Source: Hemileia vastatrix
Taxonomy: Eukaryota > Basidiomycota > Pucciniomycetes > Pucciniales > Zaghouaniaceae
Assembly (NCBI GenBank): GCA_030280995.1
Contig: JASXTE010000008.1
Location: forward strand, 13,555,212 to 13,619,211
Length of the DNA: 64,000 bases
Direction: 5' to 3'
Below are positions 29,331 to 42,000 of the stretch, piece after piece. Position 1 is the stretch's first letter. Every line of letters begins with the position of its first letter. The translations under genes were made by a program, and so were the position numbers. Under the pieces are notes generated by a model. That model worked only from the letters and a program-made list of their open reading frames with translations, was not told the origin of the DNA and searched no databases.

Positions 29331-31808
29331 AATCAAGAATAAAAATGATAGAGAGAAAGAAAAGAAGGAAAATAAAGGGGTGAAAGGGAAATAATAACAG
29401 ATAAATCAGCAATCAAAACAAAAAATATGATGAAAAAAGAAACAAAAAAAATGACATGAAAAAAGACATTTCAATTAGCAATTAAATTATGAAAATGAGA
29501 AAGTGACTTACTTTGAGTGCTGTGAAGTGAGAAGTATCAGAACCAATAATGAATGATGGAAGTTAGAGATGAAGAGAAGATGAAATATCTTAGTGAGACA
29601 GAATCTTAGAAATGTTTTGCGTTTGCAATAGGTATGTGATTTCAAGTCTGGGAGCTGAACCAAAACGAATGAAATTTGTAAACTAGGAAATTTGATTGGA
29701 AATAATTATTACACAAAAAAAGAAATTGTAAATCAGTTAATCTACGCCCTCAAAATGAGTGACTTGCTTTATATAAAGTTGAACTGTTTATTAATGGCTG
29801 ATTGAAAGTGGCATGTTATGTTAGTGAACAGTGGTATAAATTAAATTTAAGTGTATGATTATGTGATTGATTAAGTTCTGGTAAGTCATATACCTTTCTC
29901 ATATGAATAAGTTCTAAAGGATTAGGTGAAAAAATATAGGTTTTAGCGCTTTTGTAACTAGTTTTGGCCTCTTTGTACCTAGTGCTGACCAAACATGATG
30001 ATGAAGGGAAGTGTTTTGATGACTTTTTTACCCCAAAAGAAGATGTGTTTGTGAACAAATATGCTGTTGAAATACACCTGTCCAGGGCAGGTGTATTTCA
30101 TTTTTTGATGGTGGGTTTGGTACCTTCTCTGTAGCATGTTTATGTGGCCTATTTAGTAATGTTTGAGACCCCCTAATATAAGTTTGTGGAGTGAAATGAA
30201 CAAATAAAGTCAGTAAAAATGTCACAATAAAATGTTGTGAATTTTTGTGAGGAGTGTTTCCCAAGGATTGATGGATAGGAAGAGAGATATATGTGTGAAA
30301 TGTCACAGAGTTGTGACCAACATTTGGTTGTAAAAAAAACAAGCAAAAACTGTTAATTTGAGGTTGGAATTGACACCAGTTTTTGAAATAAGTCACTTTT
30401 TTGCAAAGTTTAAGTTCCAATATGGTTTGAAACATGCACTTGCAAATCTCCACTTATCTAAGTGCAGATTTTGTAAACACTCTAGTCCCAACACTAGTGT
30501 GTTTCAAAAGTGAAAAAAGTCACTTATTTCACTCAAATATGCAATTTCTCAACAAAAGGTGATTATTTCAGAATGAAGTCCCATTACACTTATTTTTCAC
30601 CATCGTCTCATTCATACACAGAGCTCTGAAGCATAAAAGTTCATAACTCAAAGAATTTTAAAACATTTAGATTTTTATACCATATACAAGTCATGCCTTC
30701 CTTGCTCTAAAATCATCATCAACTACATCAAGAAATATACTTAATAGCTCTTGACCCCATCTGCAATGACAATTATGATTCTGATTTTGATCTTAAAAAT
30801 TTGGTTTTTTTATTAAAAATGGCCAGGAAATGTTACCTTCTTCACAGAAAGCCTATTATACTTCATACCCTCAAGTATAATATCTGGGTGCTTCTTAACC
30901 AATCTTGGCCTAGTTTCAGACAGCTATTCAAGACTACCCAAGAGTTTTTCCTTAAATTTTTTTATTTTATTCAGAATCACTCTGTTTTCCACAATAGTTC
31001 TCAAAAACAACAACATGACCATTCAATTCAATTAATGGTCAAACTATGTCATTTGGGATCCAATGGTTATGGATTTTTTGTGAAATTTTTAAAAAATGAC
31101 TTCTTCTTAGGGTATGATTCAACTAATAGCTATACAAAATAAAGGATCACTGATTTTCTTCCCTTAAATTCCTAATTGATTTCTTGGAAAACCAATACAG
31201 AGAAAATTTTATAATCTCAGTTCACTCAAGCAGAGGGTTTCATGGAATTTATTGGTTTTGTTTTGGGAAAAGCAACTCTTCTGAGTCATAAACCTGCTCA
31301 GGGTTCAAACAATCACTTTGAATATAATAAAAGGTAGCATTTATTTTTCTGTATGAAGAGTACCATTGCTTTTGTTCATCAGATATGTTTTATGTACAAA
31401 AGGTTTCATTACCTGTTCATATTTTTTTTAATAAAATGTAGTTAGGTACCATAATAATCTGGTACATTGTCAATTTCATGTTTGTAATCTAAAATGCAAC
31501 CACGTAAGCATGTAAATTTCTAAATGTCTAATGTTAAACTTATATTTCTTTCAAATTTAAAACTCTACCATAAAAAGTTTATCTTCTTCTAAATTCTTTT
31601 TTTAAACTCTCAATTCAATATTAAAACTTCAAAAACACTCCCTGAATTATATCCTACTAAGGGCCCAAATTGCTTAATCTCATTTAAAATGCAAAAATAT
31701 AAAATAAATATTTATTCAAAGCAAGAAAAAAAGATAAAGTAATATACTCCCATAAAATAAAGTTAGTCACAAATAAGTTCAAGAAAAAATGTCACAAACT
31801 AATGTAGA
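29331..31808. other. Unassigned AT-rich region
   Basis: No recognised gene or element. The longest frames (30801-31142 + and 30028-30453 -) have no motif I know and look like chance or decayed sequence. A perfect hairpin lies at 30068-30100. Confidence 0.5.
30068..30100. other. Perfect 13-bp hairpin
   Basis: TGAAATACACCTG and CAGGTGTATTTCA are exact inverted repeats around TCCAGGG. There is no T-run, so it is not a simple terminator. It could be an RNA stem or a site for a dimeric protein. Confidence 0.6.
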
Positions 31809-33868
31809 TATCGGCCGGTCATCTAGAAGAAGGAAAAGAAGATGGATAAAATAGAGAGAAGGAGGAGGAAAAATTAGGAAAAGGTTGAGGGAAATAAAAA
31901 GTTAAATAAAAATAAGGTGACAAAAATTCCTTGGGTTTGACACAACAGTGAGTTTTATTAAATTATAATATGTTTATTGAAAATGAGTATTACTATTTCT
32001 GCATGGAAAACACTGTTATTACTAATAGACTAATTGCAACCTTAGATATTTATATAGAATTTAGATTAGAACTATAGGACTAATAAAAATAAAAATAAGT
32101 GTATTATATTTAAAAAAATATGTTTAAATGGTGAGTGTATAATAAGTGATTCAGATACAGGGGATAATCCAAAGCCTTTTATAGGCAAAGGAACCTCTGA
32201 AGTGTCACAATTGTCACCGGACAACCTAAGCACAAAAGTCAAGGGTGTTCCTGGAAGTGAGATGGAGGGAGGAGTTTAGAAACTTCTTCAATGCACAGAG
32301 GAAATGTTCGAGGAAGTGATTCAAAGATGACTCAAAGGAAGAGCTACTTCTTCGAAATATGTTCGAAAAGGATTCTTATAAAATTTAAAGGTAATATTAA
32401 AGTTCTTAAAATCTCACAAAGGGTTGGAAACTCAATAATCAAAAGATTTAGGATTTAGAAATGATTATTTGAGGAAATAAGGAAAGATACAATAATAATG
32501 ATTTAACCTAAAGCTTTATCACTATTAACTATATATACGTTCTATAATTTAATTCTAAAGAATATCAAACCCAAAACCCAACCCCTTTTATATCCTTTAC
32601 TCCTCCTTGCATTGACCTCATACCCATCCACTATTCCGCACACCACAGACCATTAAAATACACCCGTTACACCTGGATCCTCCTCACTAACATCCGTTAA
32701 CCCTTTAATCCTCCAATAGCCATTCCATCCATGCTCACTACCCCTTAATAATCCACAGACATTTCATAAACGTTTAAATGTACTATTACATTGACTATTG
32801 CGTGGTGCATCGCTTATTGAGAAAAAGACTAAGACACACTATTGAGAGATTGACTAATTTAGATTTAGAGTTTTAGACTAGCGCGGTTGAATAGCGAGTA
32901 CACATAGGAAAGTCAAAGTCGCTATGGAGAATTGCTTTCTGTGCTTCGAGTATGGATTTAAAGTCTCTTATTATTGATTTAATGAGCTTCTTTTGCCACG
33001 AGTGTCATGTGGCGTGTGACAACAATGTAGTAATTACAAAAAGGAATAACATGAAACTAGACATTAAAAAGAATAGAAATAAAACATGAGACATTCAACT
33101 AAACCTGTGAGTAAGTAACTAATTTTCCCACCATAATTTCCCAAAAACACTTAATTAAAATAATTAGTAACCAAGTAAATTTGAAACATGAGAATAGTGA
33201 GTAAAATAATCAAAAACAGAAATTATAGTGACATGTAAAGGTTTTAAGTAAAACAAATAGAATTATTTTCACTCCATAAATTCATGTAATCAATTCAATC
33301 CAGTTTAAAGCAATTTTAATTTATTTTTTAAACTATGTAATTAATTCAATAATTAGTATAAATGAAACATATAATTAATTTAATGTTATTTGTAATTTAA
33401 AGTGGGGATTTTAATACTATGTTATTAAATAAGTGTTATAATTTATTTAATAATTTTTCTGACACAATTAAGGGTCAAAAAAGCGCCCAATATTACTTTT
33501 TAATAATATATGAAAAGTTTTATTTAATACATAAATTTAATTAATTAATTTAATTACATTATAAGTCAATCTTACACATATAATTATAATATATGTATGT
33601 AATTAATTAATTATTAATTTATAATTATTAAATACATAAAAATGTGCCATTATTTGTAGAATATAAAATATATTATGCTTAATTTAAATGTATAAATAAT
33701 TTATATAAAAATAAAATTAATATAACACTTATATTTAATAAGATACTTATATATTTTTTATGTAATAGAATATTAATTTATATACACCAAAATCAATTCT
33801 TACGCCCTCTTTCAGGTCCAATACATCAAAATATAATTTACTGGGCTTCTGGTATAGGCTGTCCGACA
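31809..33868 (-). repeat. Chr-B 3' LTR, interrupted
   Basis: On the minus strand it starts TGTCGGACAG and ends GGCCGATA. Without the nested LTR-S and one target duplication it is about 1245 bp, like the related LTRs at 51054-52305 and 49073-50353. A purine tract (GAGTTAGGGAG) precedes it. A TATA-like box (CCTATAAAAGG, minus) is near 32177-32187. Confidence 0.75.
32212..33021 (-). mobile_element. Solo LTR-S with perfect target duplication
   Basis: 810 bp, running TGTCACCGG to CGTGTGACA on the + strand. ACAAT is at 32207-32211 and 33022-33026. It gives the uninterrupted reference for LTR-S and shows the sequence of the site where Gyp1-B later inserted in the other copy. Confidence 0.9.
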
Positions 33869-35939
33869 CTCCCTAACTCTAAAAAAAACAATAAAAAAAA
33901 TGCTAAGATTTTTTCTTTTTGTACTTTTTTAACAGAGTAGGAATATTTGAAATCTCCTTTCCAGGTATCCATGCATCATGTTCAGATGATTTGTTCTTAT
34001 ATCTCAATAAATATTCAGTATCTCTTTCAGAAGTGATAATTCTATCATTGAGAATTTATGAATTTCTGCAGTTTCTGTGACTTACGGGGGTTTTTCTTTG
34101 GTCTTTCCCTTCTTTAAGGAAATAAGTCACTGTTGAAAGTATAAGGCTTAAGCAAAGAAATTGGAAAAACAGGATGTTTCCTATGATATGGAGAATACAA
34201 TACCACTTCTACTGCATTATCTCCAACCATTTTTTTAACAAAAAATGGTCCAACAAAAAGATCTTTTAATTTGTTGTTACCTTGAAAATTGAAATGGGCA
34301 GTAGATATCAACACTTCATCACCCTTGTTAAATATGTATTCTTTATAGGATTTATCCCATCTTTTCTATTTATATTCAAATTATTTATCAATACAGCTTT
34401 AAGAATGCTTTCTGCATAGCTTTTGCATTTGCATAAATGATTTTACACCAGGGTGTTGTTCCAACTTAGGTGATTTATTATTGAGAATCTGAGAAGGAGT
34501 TTTTGGGAAATAACCTAACCAAAGCTCAGAAGGCTTTTTCTCAGTGACAGAATGAACAGTGCTATTATATGCAAATTCAAGACCAGGCAATAGAGTCACC
34601 CAGTCATGAGTGAATCTGTCCTTGTATATATATTCTAATCCAAAGGCAAAATACCTTCTAATCATATCTTCAAGAGTTTGAATCATTCTTTCAGCTAGGC
34701 TATCAGTCTGAGGATGGTGAGCTGTAGACAACTTTAACTCACAGCCACAAATATCCATCAAAGAGGTCCAAAACTAAGAAGTAAATTTTGGATCTCTATC
34801 AGAGATAATGGCTTTTGGAAATCCAATAATATTGAACATGTAAGTCCACCATAGAAAAGCCAATTCTTTTGTGGATACATCTTTGTGCATGGTAATAAAC
34901 TTGCACATTTTTTTGAATCTATCCACTATTACCCAACATGAGTTATAACTGTCTTTACCTGCTACAGGAAGACCAGTGACAAAATCCATGTTAATGATTT
35001 GCCAAGGAGCATCAGGTGCTTCAATATGTTGGAATAACCCCGCTTTTTTACCTGTCAACCTTTTAGATTTCTGGAAGGAATCACAAGATTCAACATATAA
35101 TTTTGTATCTTCAGACATATTAGCCCACCAAGCAGTGTTTTTGATTCTAATCAATGTTTTTTTCAAGATCAAAATGACCAGCTAATATTTCATAATGAAA
35201 AAGTTTGAGGATAATTTCTTTCATAGAAGGAGTAATTGCAATTACATCAGTAAGCTTTCTTCTATAATATATATAACCATCTTCAATAGATAAATTTCCT
35301 TTAATCAAAGAATTTTGATACTTTGCAAGAAGAGTTTTAATCAATGCTTGAATTGAAGCATTCTTAGTATCATTTAAGATAGTAATTAATTTATTTAAAT
35401 CACAATCCTTATCATTTGAATTCAATATTAATTGTAATAACTCTTCTTCCATATCAACTATAAATACACCATGGATATGAACAGTTTCATCTTCATGTAC
35501 ATAAGCAGGATTGGAGTCATTATCCGGAAGAGGCAATCTGGACAGCATATCAACATTGGAGTGAACATTCCAACCCCTATGGATAATTTTCATCCATCCT
35601 CTGTATTCTTGAACAGCAAGTTGCCACATGAACATATGTCTATTAGGTGTTTTCAGGTTTGAGGAGGACTTCACAGCACTACAGTAAGTTACCTATTCAA
35701 ACTTTTGGTCATCTAGATAGTAATGAAGCTTCTCAACAGCCCAAAAACTGCTAAGAACTCTAATTGAGTGGCACCATATTTCAATTCACTATTTCTCATG
35801 GTTCTTGAAATATAAAAAATTACAACTTCTGAGGATTTATCATCAATAATTTGTTTCTGGTGTAGGGCAGCATCCAGACCAACAAAGCTAGCATCTGCAT
35901 ACAGGACAAATGGTTTGTTAAAATCTGGAAGAGCTAAGA
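33869..35939 (-). pseudogene. Chr-B Pol, RNase H end, integrase and chromodomain
   Basis: Minus-strand fragments read, in order: RNase H end (LNLKTPNRHMF near 35660; SNVDMLSRLPLP), integrase finger (LFHYEILAGHF, then CDSFQKSKRL, where the second Cys of the pair is Phe), catalytic core (INMDFVTGLPVAG; IISDRDPKFTS; STAHHPQTDSLAERM, so Asp, Asp, Glu are kept), the GPF module (FVGPFFVKKM), and a chromodomain remnant near 33920-34080. Frames change near 35150, 34770 and 34390. This is the more 3' half of Chr-B, cut off from RT by Chr-A. Confidence 0.85.
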
Positions 35940-35944
35940 TAGGG

Positions 35945-37121
35945 TGTCAGCCTAAATATCCTTAGGACTGAGTATTTCTTATGCTTAAAATAAGATAACC
36001 TTAACTAGATTAAGCTTATATCTTAAAAATAAGGTTAAAATAATAATATATATTATTTTATTATATATATATATAATTATTATTCTATTATATAATTTAT
36101 AATAGTTTAAATAGCTTATCCATGGCCTAATAATACTTATTAAGGTTTTAATGGAGTCATAATATACTTATCTTAAGTGATATGAAGTAATTATTGACAT
36201 ACATAAGCTTATATGTATACATAAATCTCATATTCAGTGAAATATGCAGTATATTATGTATATTTAGGTATATAAGTGGGTTTTAGCCCCTTAATAGCCT
36301 ATAACCTTTGTTTTTCTGCTTATTTTAGGTCATATGGACGAAATCAGTGGACTCACAACGCCTACAGAAGCATAGACACCTATATCAGGCGCATACACCC
36401 AGTTTGGACAACTAAAATTACTTCCTTGGATGGTTATTCACGGATTTATGGGTTGGAAAGATGTTTTTGGGTTAATGTGGATGCTTGGGGATGTTATTGG
36501 GGGCTTGGACATTTTATTTGTTTCCTTTATATGCTTTTAGTTTCATTAAATCTCTTTTTGATCATTTATTTTACCTGTTTCTTTATGGTATCCGCTTTTA
36601 TCTGGGTTTTCTATTTATGGTATGACTCTGTGTTATTATTAATAGTGATGGAGGGTCCTTACTGGAGGTCTGGGTGTTGAAACTTCTTGAAGTGGACGCC
36701 ATGGGGAGGTGATGGGCCCTCACAGTGCTGTAATTGCCGGGGATAGCAGTGACATCATCTTGATTGAAGGTCTGTGCACTCCAGTGGATTTGGGTATAAG
36801 TAAGGAGGGATTTTGACGATTTATTATCATCATTCAATTACTACAATTCAAAAAAACATTACACTACAATTATTAACATTCAGAAATATATTATAAAGCC
36901 CTTATAAATTGATATTATCTTTATAAAAGCTATAACTATATTTTATTCTTCTATTTTCCACCACTAGCACACATTTAAATCCAAGTATTGTGAGTTTTAT
37001 TTGAGTATAACTATTCTATTAGTCTTCCCCTGAGGTTTAATCACTAAATCATTTATTAATAAGTAGTAGTACCATAAAATAACACTATTATATCATACTT
37101 ATATACTAGACTGTACTGACA
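35945..37121 (+). repeat. Chr-A 5' LTR (1177 bp)
   Basis: TGTCAGCC to ACTGACA. Other copies are at 43610-44785, 57506-58683 (inverted) and from 63311 (inverted, partial). An AT-only stretch at about 36030-36110 can form long hairpins. Confidence 0.93.
36269..36276 (+). promoter_or_regulatory. Chr-A LTR TATA box
   Basis: TATATAAG is conserved in LTR copies at 43934-43941 and 58352-58359 (inverted). It is the best core promoter candidate. Confidence 0.55.
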
Positions 37122-37631
37122 ATTGGGGGTCTTTCCTTATATTTTACTTATTATTTAGTATAAGCCTTGGGACGTGATTTTTACCTTAGTACAACTCAAA
37201 ATTAACCAAATATTTGGGTCTGCTGCATATTAGTGGGTCATAATAACTCATTGATTGCGGAAAAGAACCCTTATAATAATTTTACTAATTTTTTATCATA
37301 AAAATTAGATATTTACAGTAGTAACTGTACCCAATATAAACCCAATTTCACTTGGTATTTGGACACCAATATAACACCCAATTAAATTGGTATTTGGCTA
37401 AAGCTTGGTAAGCTAATTATTCACCCTTATAGAGGTCTAGTTAAACTTATTATTATATTTTTAACAGATTTTTTCGAATTTTTCTCATATTTTATTTAAA
37501 TAAATAAAGATATAAATTCAGGGTAAGCTCCATTGCTTTTTTATTAGTAATATAATTGCTAATATTATTTGTCTACTAATTCCACAGAGTTTTTCCTTTT
37601 GTAGACGTAAAATATTGTTATTCTGAACAAT
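37122..37631 (+). other. Chr-A 5' leader with duplicated motif
   Basis: It starts ATTGGGGGTCTTTCC, the presumed primer site, though no TGG-tRNA match is clear. At 37330-37362 and 37364-37397 a CCAATATAA...TTGGTATTTGG phrase is repeated head to tail; the second copy has the palindrome CCAATTAAATTGG. It is a candidate packaging signal. No ORF. Confidence 0.55.
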
Positions 37632-39053
37632 ATGAGTGCTCCCCAGGATAGTGTAAGTGAACAGCCTGCTTATAATACCAGGTCTAAAGCTAATAAAAAC
37701 TTTCCAGGACATCACCATGGAGGGACAACAGTACCCCCAGCCAGAAAGCATGAGTATAGAGGAAAAGGACGCCCTCTTAAAAAAGATAACTATCAAAAAG
37801 ACGTCTCCTCCTCTTCAGGATCAACTGTCCCACCTGGCCAAACAGGTTCTGAAGCTAGAGGAATCAAAATCTCTCATGTTCAAAGAGGTAGAGCAGTTGC
37901 AAAACAATTGCAAGGTAGGATTTCAGCAGATGAATCAGGCAATGGCAGAATTAAAGGGAGGCCAGCCCAGTCAATCAAATCAGCAACCCCCTACCCAAGG
38001 AGGGTCCACTCACTCCCAGGAGAAAATCCTGGTAGACAAATGGAAATGGGACTGGTTTCACCAACAGTGGACAAGCCACAGTTGCAACAGGGATCCACCC
38101 CCTCATCTGACTTCCTCAGCTCACCCTTACAAGGGAAAAAAGCGCCAAAAATCAGGACTGGCAACCATCCCTTGGTAAGTAACTTACCCTCTCAGATTAG
38201 ACATAATACTGATAATTACAATATAGGTAATTCTATTGATGTTAAATCTGTACAAAAAATAGAGGAGGATTTAAGAAATTTAGGTTTTAGAGTAGATACA
38301 CCTGACTTGTCTTTTGTCCATAATAACAGTACTATATACAATGATAATACAGTTAATCCTCAGTTGCAACCACCTACTAGTGAGATGAGAAGTTCACAGG
38401 AGAGTGAGAGAATTGAAAAGGAGGACATGGAATATTTTAACAATAATCCAACTTTCCATAGAATTGTTTCAGCATTGTGGAATAGAATGACTGATTGTGA
38501 GGAACAGACAGTTAAGCTCACTAGTGATACAATTTCATCCTTGACCTTGAACATTTCTCAATTAGCAACACGTAATAAAGAATTAGAGAAAGAACATTTG
38601 TCTCTAACTCTTAAATATGATTCATTGAGTAATAAATATAATGACCTTTCAAACAAATTTTGTGAGTTAGAAAAATTATATGAAACACACTTATTAAAGA
38701 CTGAATCAAGAACAAAGTTATCTTTTGCACAGACAAATCAAAGTGTCTCTGAGCTGCTACAAAGATTAACTAAAGTTGAGATTGAAACTGCCAATCTACT
38801 GATGAACCAGGATAATCATAAGTATAATCAATATAATAATAATCCTTTCATTGGCAAAAGTGAATCTCATTCCTTCCCTGTACCACCACAATTAAAACCA
38901 TCTGGTGGTAGTGTCAAATCTGAAAATGTAAGTCACAAATCCGTGCAGGAAGAAATACAAGACCATTTATCAAAAGTGAATGAGTTGTTGAATTTACCTA
39001 AGATTAGTGAGATAAAATCCAATCAGAAGAACTGGCCTAAGATAGATCAGTAA
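37632..39053 (+). CDS. Chr-A Gag N-terminal part, ended by in-frame TAA
   Basis: 473 aa from MSAPQDSVSEQP (AYNTRSKAN) to the TAA at 39051-39053. The first 180 residues are Arg/Gly/Ser/Pro-rich and overlap another open frame. Residues 220-400 are a long coiled-coil-like helix (ELEKEHLSLTLKYDS, LSNKYNDLSNKF). The final stretch NQKNWPKIDQ is followed, after the stop, by the conserved PTYDG. In Chr-B and Chr-C that place has Tyr, so TAA is a nonsense mutation of a continuous polyprotein rather than a normal Gag end. Confidence 0.75.
   Translation: MSAPQDSVSEQPAYNTRSKANKNFPGHHHGGTTVPPARKHEYRGKGRPLKKDNYQKDVSSSSGSTVPPGQTGSEARGIKISHVQRGRAVAKQLQGRISADESGNGRIKGRPAQSIKSATPYPRRVHSLPGENPGRQMEMGLVSPTVDKPQLQQGSTPSSDFLSSPLQGKKAPKIRTGNHPLVSNLPSQIRHNTDNYNIGNSIDVKSVQKIEEDLRNLGFRVDTPDLSFVHNNSTIYNDNTVNPQLQPPTSEMRSSQESERIEKEDMEYFNNNPTFHRIVSALWNRMTDCEEQTVKLTSDTISSLTLNISQLATRNKELEKEHLSLTLKYDSLSNKYNDLSNKFCELEKLYETHLLKTESRTKLSFAQTNQSVSELLQRLTKVEIETANLLMNQDNHKYNQYNNNPFIGKSESHSFPVPPQLKPSGGSVKSENVSHKSVQEEIQDHLSKVNELLNLPKISEIKSNQKNWPKIDQ
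37657..38178 (+). CDS. Overlapping +1-frame ORF in Chr-A gag
   Basis: 173 codons. From the internal Met the frame reads MEGQQYPQPESMSIEEKD, then QLSHLAKQVLKLEESKSLM and FQQMNQAMAELKGGQ. The composition (Lys, Glu, Gln, a helical centre) looks more like a real Gag helix than the Arg/Gly/Pro-rich frame 0. It stops within CTTGGTAAGT, which resembles a splice donor. The segment is GC-richer than its surroundings. It could be the true Gag start (with a later shift to frame 0), an accessory protein, or chance. Confidence 0.45.
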   Translation: MNSLLIIPGLKLIKTFQDITMEGQQYPQPESMSIEEKDALLKKITIKKTSPPLQDQLSHLAKQVLKLEESKSLMFKEVEQLQNNCKVGFQQMNQAMAELKGGQPSQSNQQPPTQGGSTHSQEKILVDKWKWDWFHQQWTSHSCNRDPPPHLTSSAHPYKGKKRQKSGLATIPW

Positions 39054-42000
39054 CCAACTTATGATGGGGAAGCCAGCTCTGATTGGCAAAATTTTATTCA
39101 AAGAATTGACAACTTGAAATTCTCATATAAGTTACCAGATGAAGAGATAACATCAAAATTAATTTCTTTATTTAAGGATGTTGCTTTATTATGGTTTGAA
39201 GCTGTCTTAAGTGAGGGTAGAGACTACTCTTGGGCTGAATGGAAACAACTTATTGAAAAACAATTTGGAGGTTCTGAATTCAGGCTTACTCAGCAGAGAC
39301 TGTATGAGAAGACTAGGTATAATCCGTTGAATGGTGACAAACCTATGGTATTTTTAATGAATTTAAACAAAATATTAAAAGCCATTGAGCCTCATATGGA
39401 TTTTAACTTATGGAAAGATAAGATAATATACAAATTACCTATATCTGTCAGAGACATTGTTGTAGCTAGAACATTAAATGTTACTGAATATTCTGACTTT
39501 ATTAATATTTGCAATGAAATATTATTAAACCATAAGTATGAATCAAGGTATTCCACTTATAAACAAAATGTTGAACCTGTAAAAAATCACAATTCAAAAA
39601 CACTTCAGGAGAAGCAGAAAAAACCTACTGCACCTGTAGTACCTAAAAAGTATGAAAAAAATACTTGTTATAAGTGTAACAAACCTTGGGTCAAAGGTCA
39701 CAAATGTGAGAAAAACATAAATATTGTTGAAAATCAACGTGAATCTGAAACTGAAACTGAAAAAAGTAAAGAATCAAGTGATTATGACAGCAATATCTCA
39801 TATAGTGATGAAAATGAAGTCTGTATGTTGGAAGATGATTTTTCCATCTTTGAAAATCCAATATTAAATATGGACTCAAATGAATCTTTAATGAATTTTG
39901 AGGATGCTGAAATCATTAAGGATATACAAGCTGATAACTTTAGAATGACACCTATCACGGTTCCAGCTATCATTTCTGGTGAAAATGTTAATATAGTATT
40001 GGACACAGGAGCTTCTGGTTCAGTTGTTTCCACTAATAAATTACAGAAAATTGATAGTGAATATAAGTTTAAGCTTGAACCACTTCAGAATAAAAATTGG
40101 AGAGGTTTTGGATCAGTACTACACCCCATTGGTAAATACAAAGCTGCTGTTTTCTTTAAACACCAACATGGTTATGTAAGGGTAACTTGTGACTTTGTAG
40201 TAATGGATAATACAAATTGTAGTAACTGTTTTATCATTGGAAATGATATTCTGACTAAATTTGGTGTAAAATTAGACCCTGCTAATAACAATTTTACAAT
40301 TGGCATGAATGGTAAAAGGAAATTTAAAATAAATTCTTTTAACACAGTCTTACACATTGAGTCAGTAACAAATTCCCCGTCTAAAGGAAGAGAATCCAAT
40401 GAGATGGAACTTCTGGAAACAGAAATTTCAAAAGCATCATTTGGCACTCAGATAAGTGAAACTGAGAAAGATAATATTTTGGAATTAATTAAAGCTTTTC
40501 CAATGGCTTTTGCACATGGTACAAATGAACTTGGCCTTGTAAAAGATCATGAAATGAAAATTAGTTTAACCTGTGATATGGATAATATTCCTGCTAGTCT
40601 TAAAAAGAAACCATACCCTGCTTCACCAATGAAGAGGAAAGACATAGAGGATAATATTAAGATGTTATTAAAAATGAACATTCTTGAGAAGGTTGAAACT
40701 ACGCCAAAATATTGTGTAATATCACCAGTGCTGATTTCTTATGAACAAGATAAAGCAAGACTGTGCGGTGATTATAGAGCATTAAATACATTTACAGTAG
40801 ATGATATTTATCCCTTGCCAAGGATTGCCTCTATACATGCTACCCTTAAAGGTGCTAAATATATAAGTTGCCTAGATGGAAATAAAGGGTACCATCAAAT
40901 TCCTGTTGAAAAGAATTCACAGAACTTTTTGTTGATAACAACACACATGGGAATTTATAAGTATGTCAGAATGCCATTTGGACCAAAGAATGCTCCATCA
41001 GTATTTCAAAAGTTAATGGATATAACATTCCATAATGAAATGATTGAGGGATGGTTAATGGTATACATTAATGACATCATAGTGTTCTCTAAAACTTTTG
41101 ATGAACACTTAATCCATTTAAGGAAAGTATTTCAGAAAATGGATGAAATAAAAATGACCCTTGCATTGAAAAAATGTAAATTTGGGTTTGAATCTTTAAA
41201 AGTGCTTGGTCATATTGTATCTGGCTTACAAATATGTGTAGACCAAAATAAAGTGGCTGCAATAAAGAATATTGGAATTCCTCAAAATGTGAAGGATGTA
41301 CAATCTTTTCTTGGAATGTGTGGTTATTATAGACAATATATAAAAAACTACCAATCAATTGCTGCACCACTGACCACACTGATAAAGAAATCAGAAGCTT
41401 TCATTTGGAATAATGAAAGACAACAAGCTTTTAATAAGTTGAAAGAATGTTTAATGACAGCTCCTATCTTGGGATTACCAGATTTCCGATTACCTTTTGT
41501 ATTATATACAGATGCAAGTTTTATTGGACTGGGTGCTGCTTTGCATCAAAAACAACTTATTGAAGGTAAAATGTCAGAAGTAGTAATCTGCTATATTTCC
41601 CGTACTCTGAGAAGTGGTGAATTAAAATATGGTGCTACTAAACTTGAATGTTTGGCAGTAGTATGGGCTCTTGAAAAGCTAAATTACTACCTTGAAGACC
41701 AAAAATTTGAGTTAATAACTGACTGTAGTGCAGTTAAGTCACTCTTAAACATGAAAACTCCTAATAGACACATGTTTAGATGGAAATTAGCTGTAAAAGA
41801 ATACAGAGGACGGATGACTATTATACATAGAGCAGGAACCTTGCACTCTAATGTAGATCTGTTATCTAGAGTACCTCTGCCTAATAATGATGATAATCCT
41901 GCTTATGTTCCTGAGTCAGAGATTATAAACATTTATTGCATTTATATTGTAGATCTTGAGGATGAATTTATGCAATCAATTCTTGATAAGTATAATTCAG

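Noticed and set aside
36276..36680. A 134-codon hydrophobic ORF present in three Chr-A-type LTRs (also 43941-44345 and 57948-58352)
   Set aside because: The LTR copies are about 99% identical, so shared openness is expected. The few differences seen change amino acids, and the fourth copy (63311-64000) is frameshifted. No known motif.
37122..37140. Self-priming (Tf1-like) for Chr-A
   Set aside because: I could find only a 7-base match (GGAAAGA) in the LTR, far from the presumed transcript start.
39051..39053. TAA as a programmed readthrough Gag stop in Chr-A
   Set aside because: Chr-B and Chr-C both have a Tyr codon there, and the stop falls inside the continuous capsid region rather than after the knuckle.
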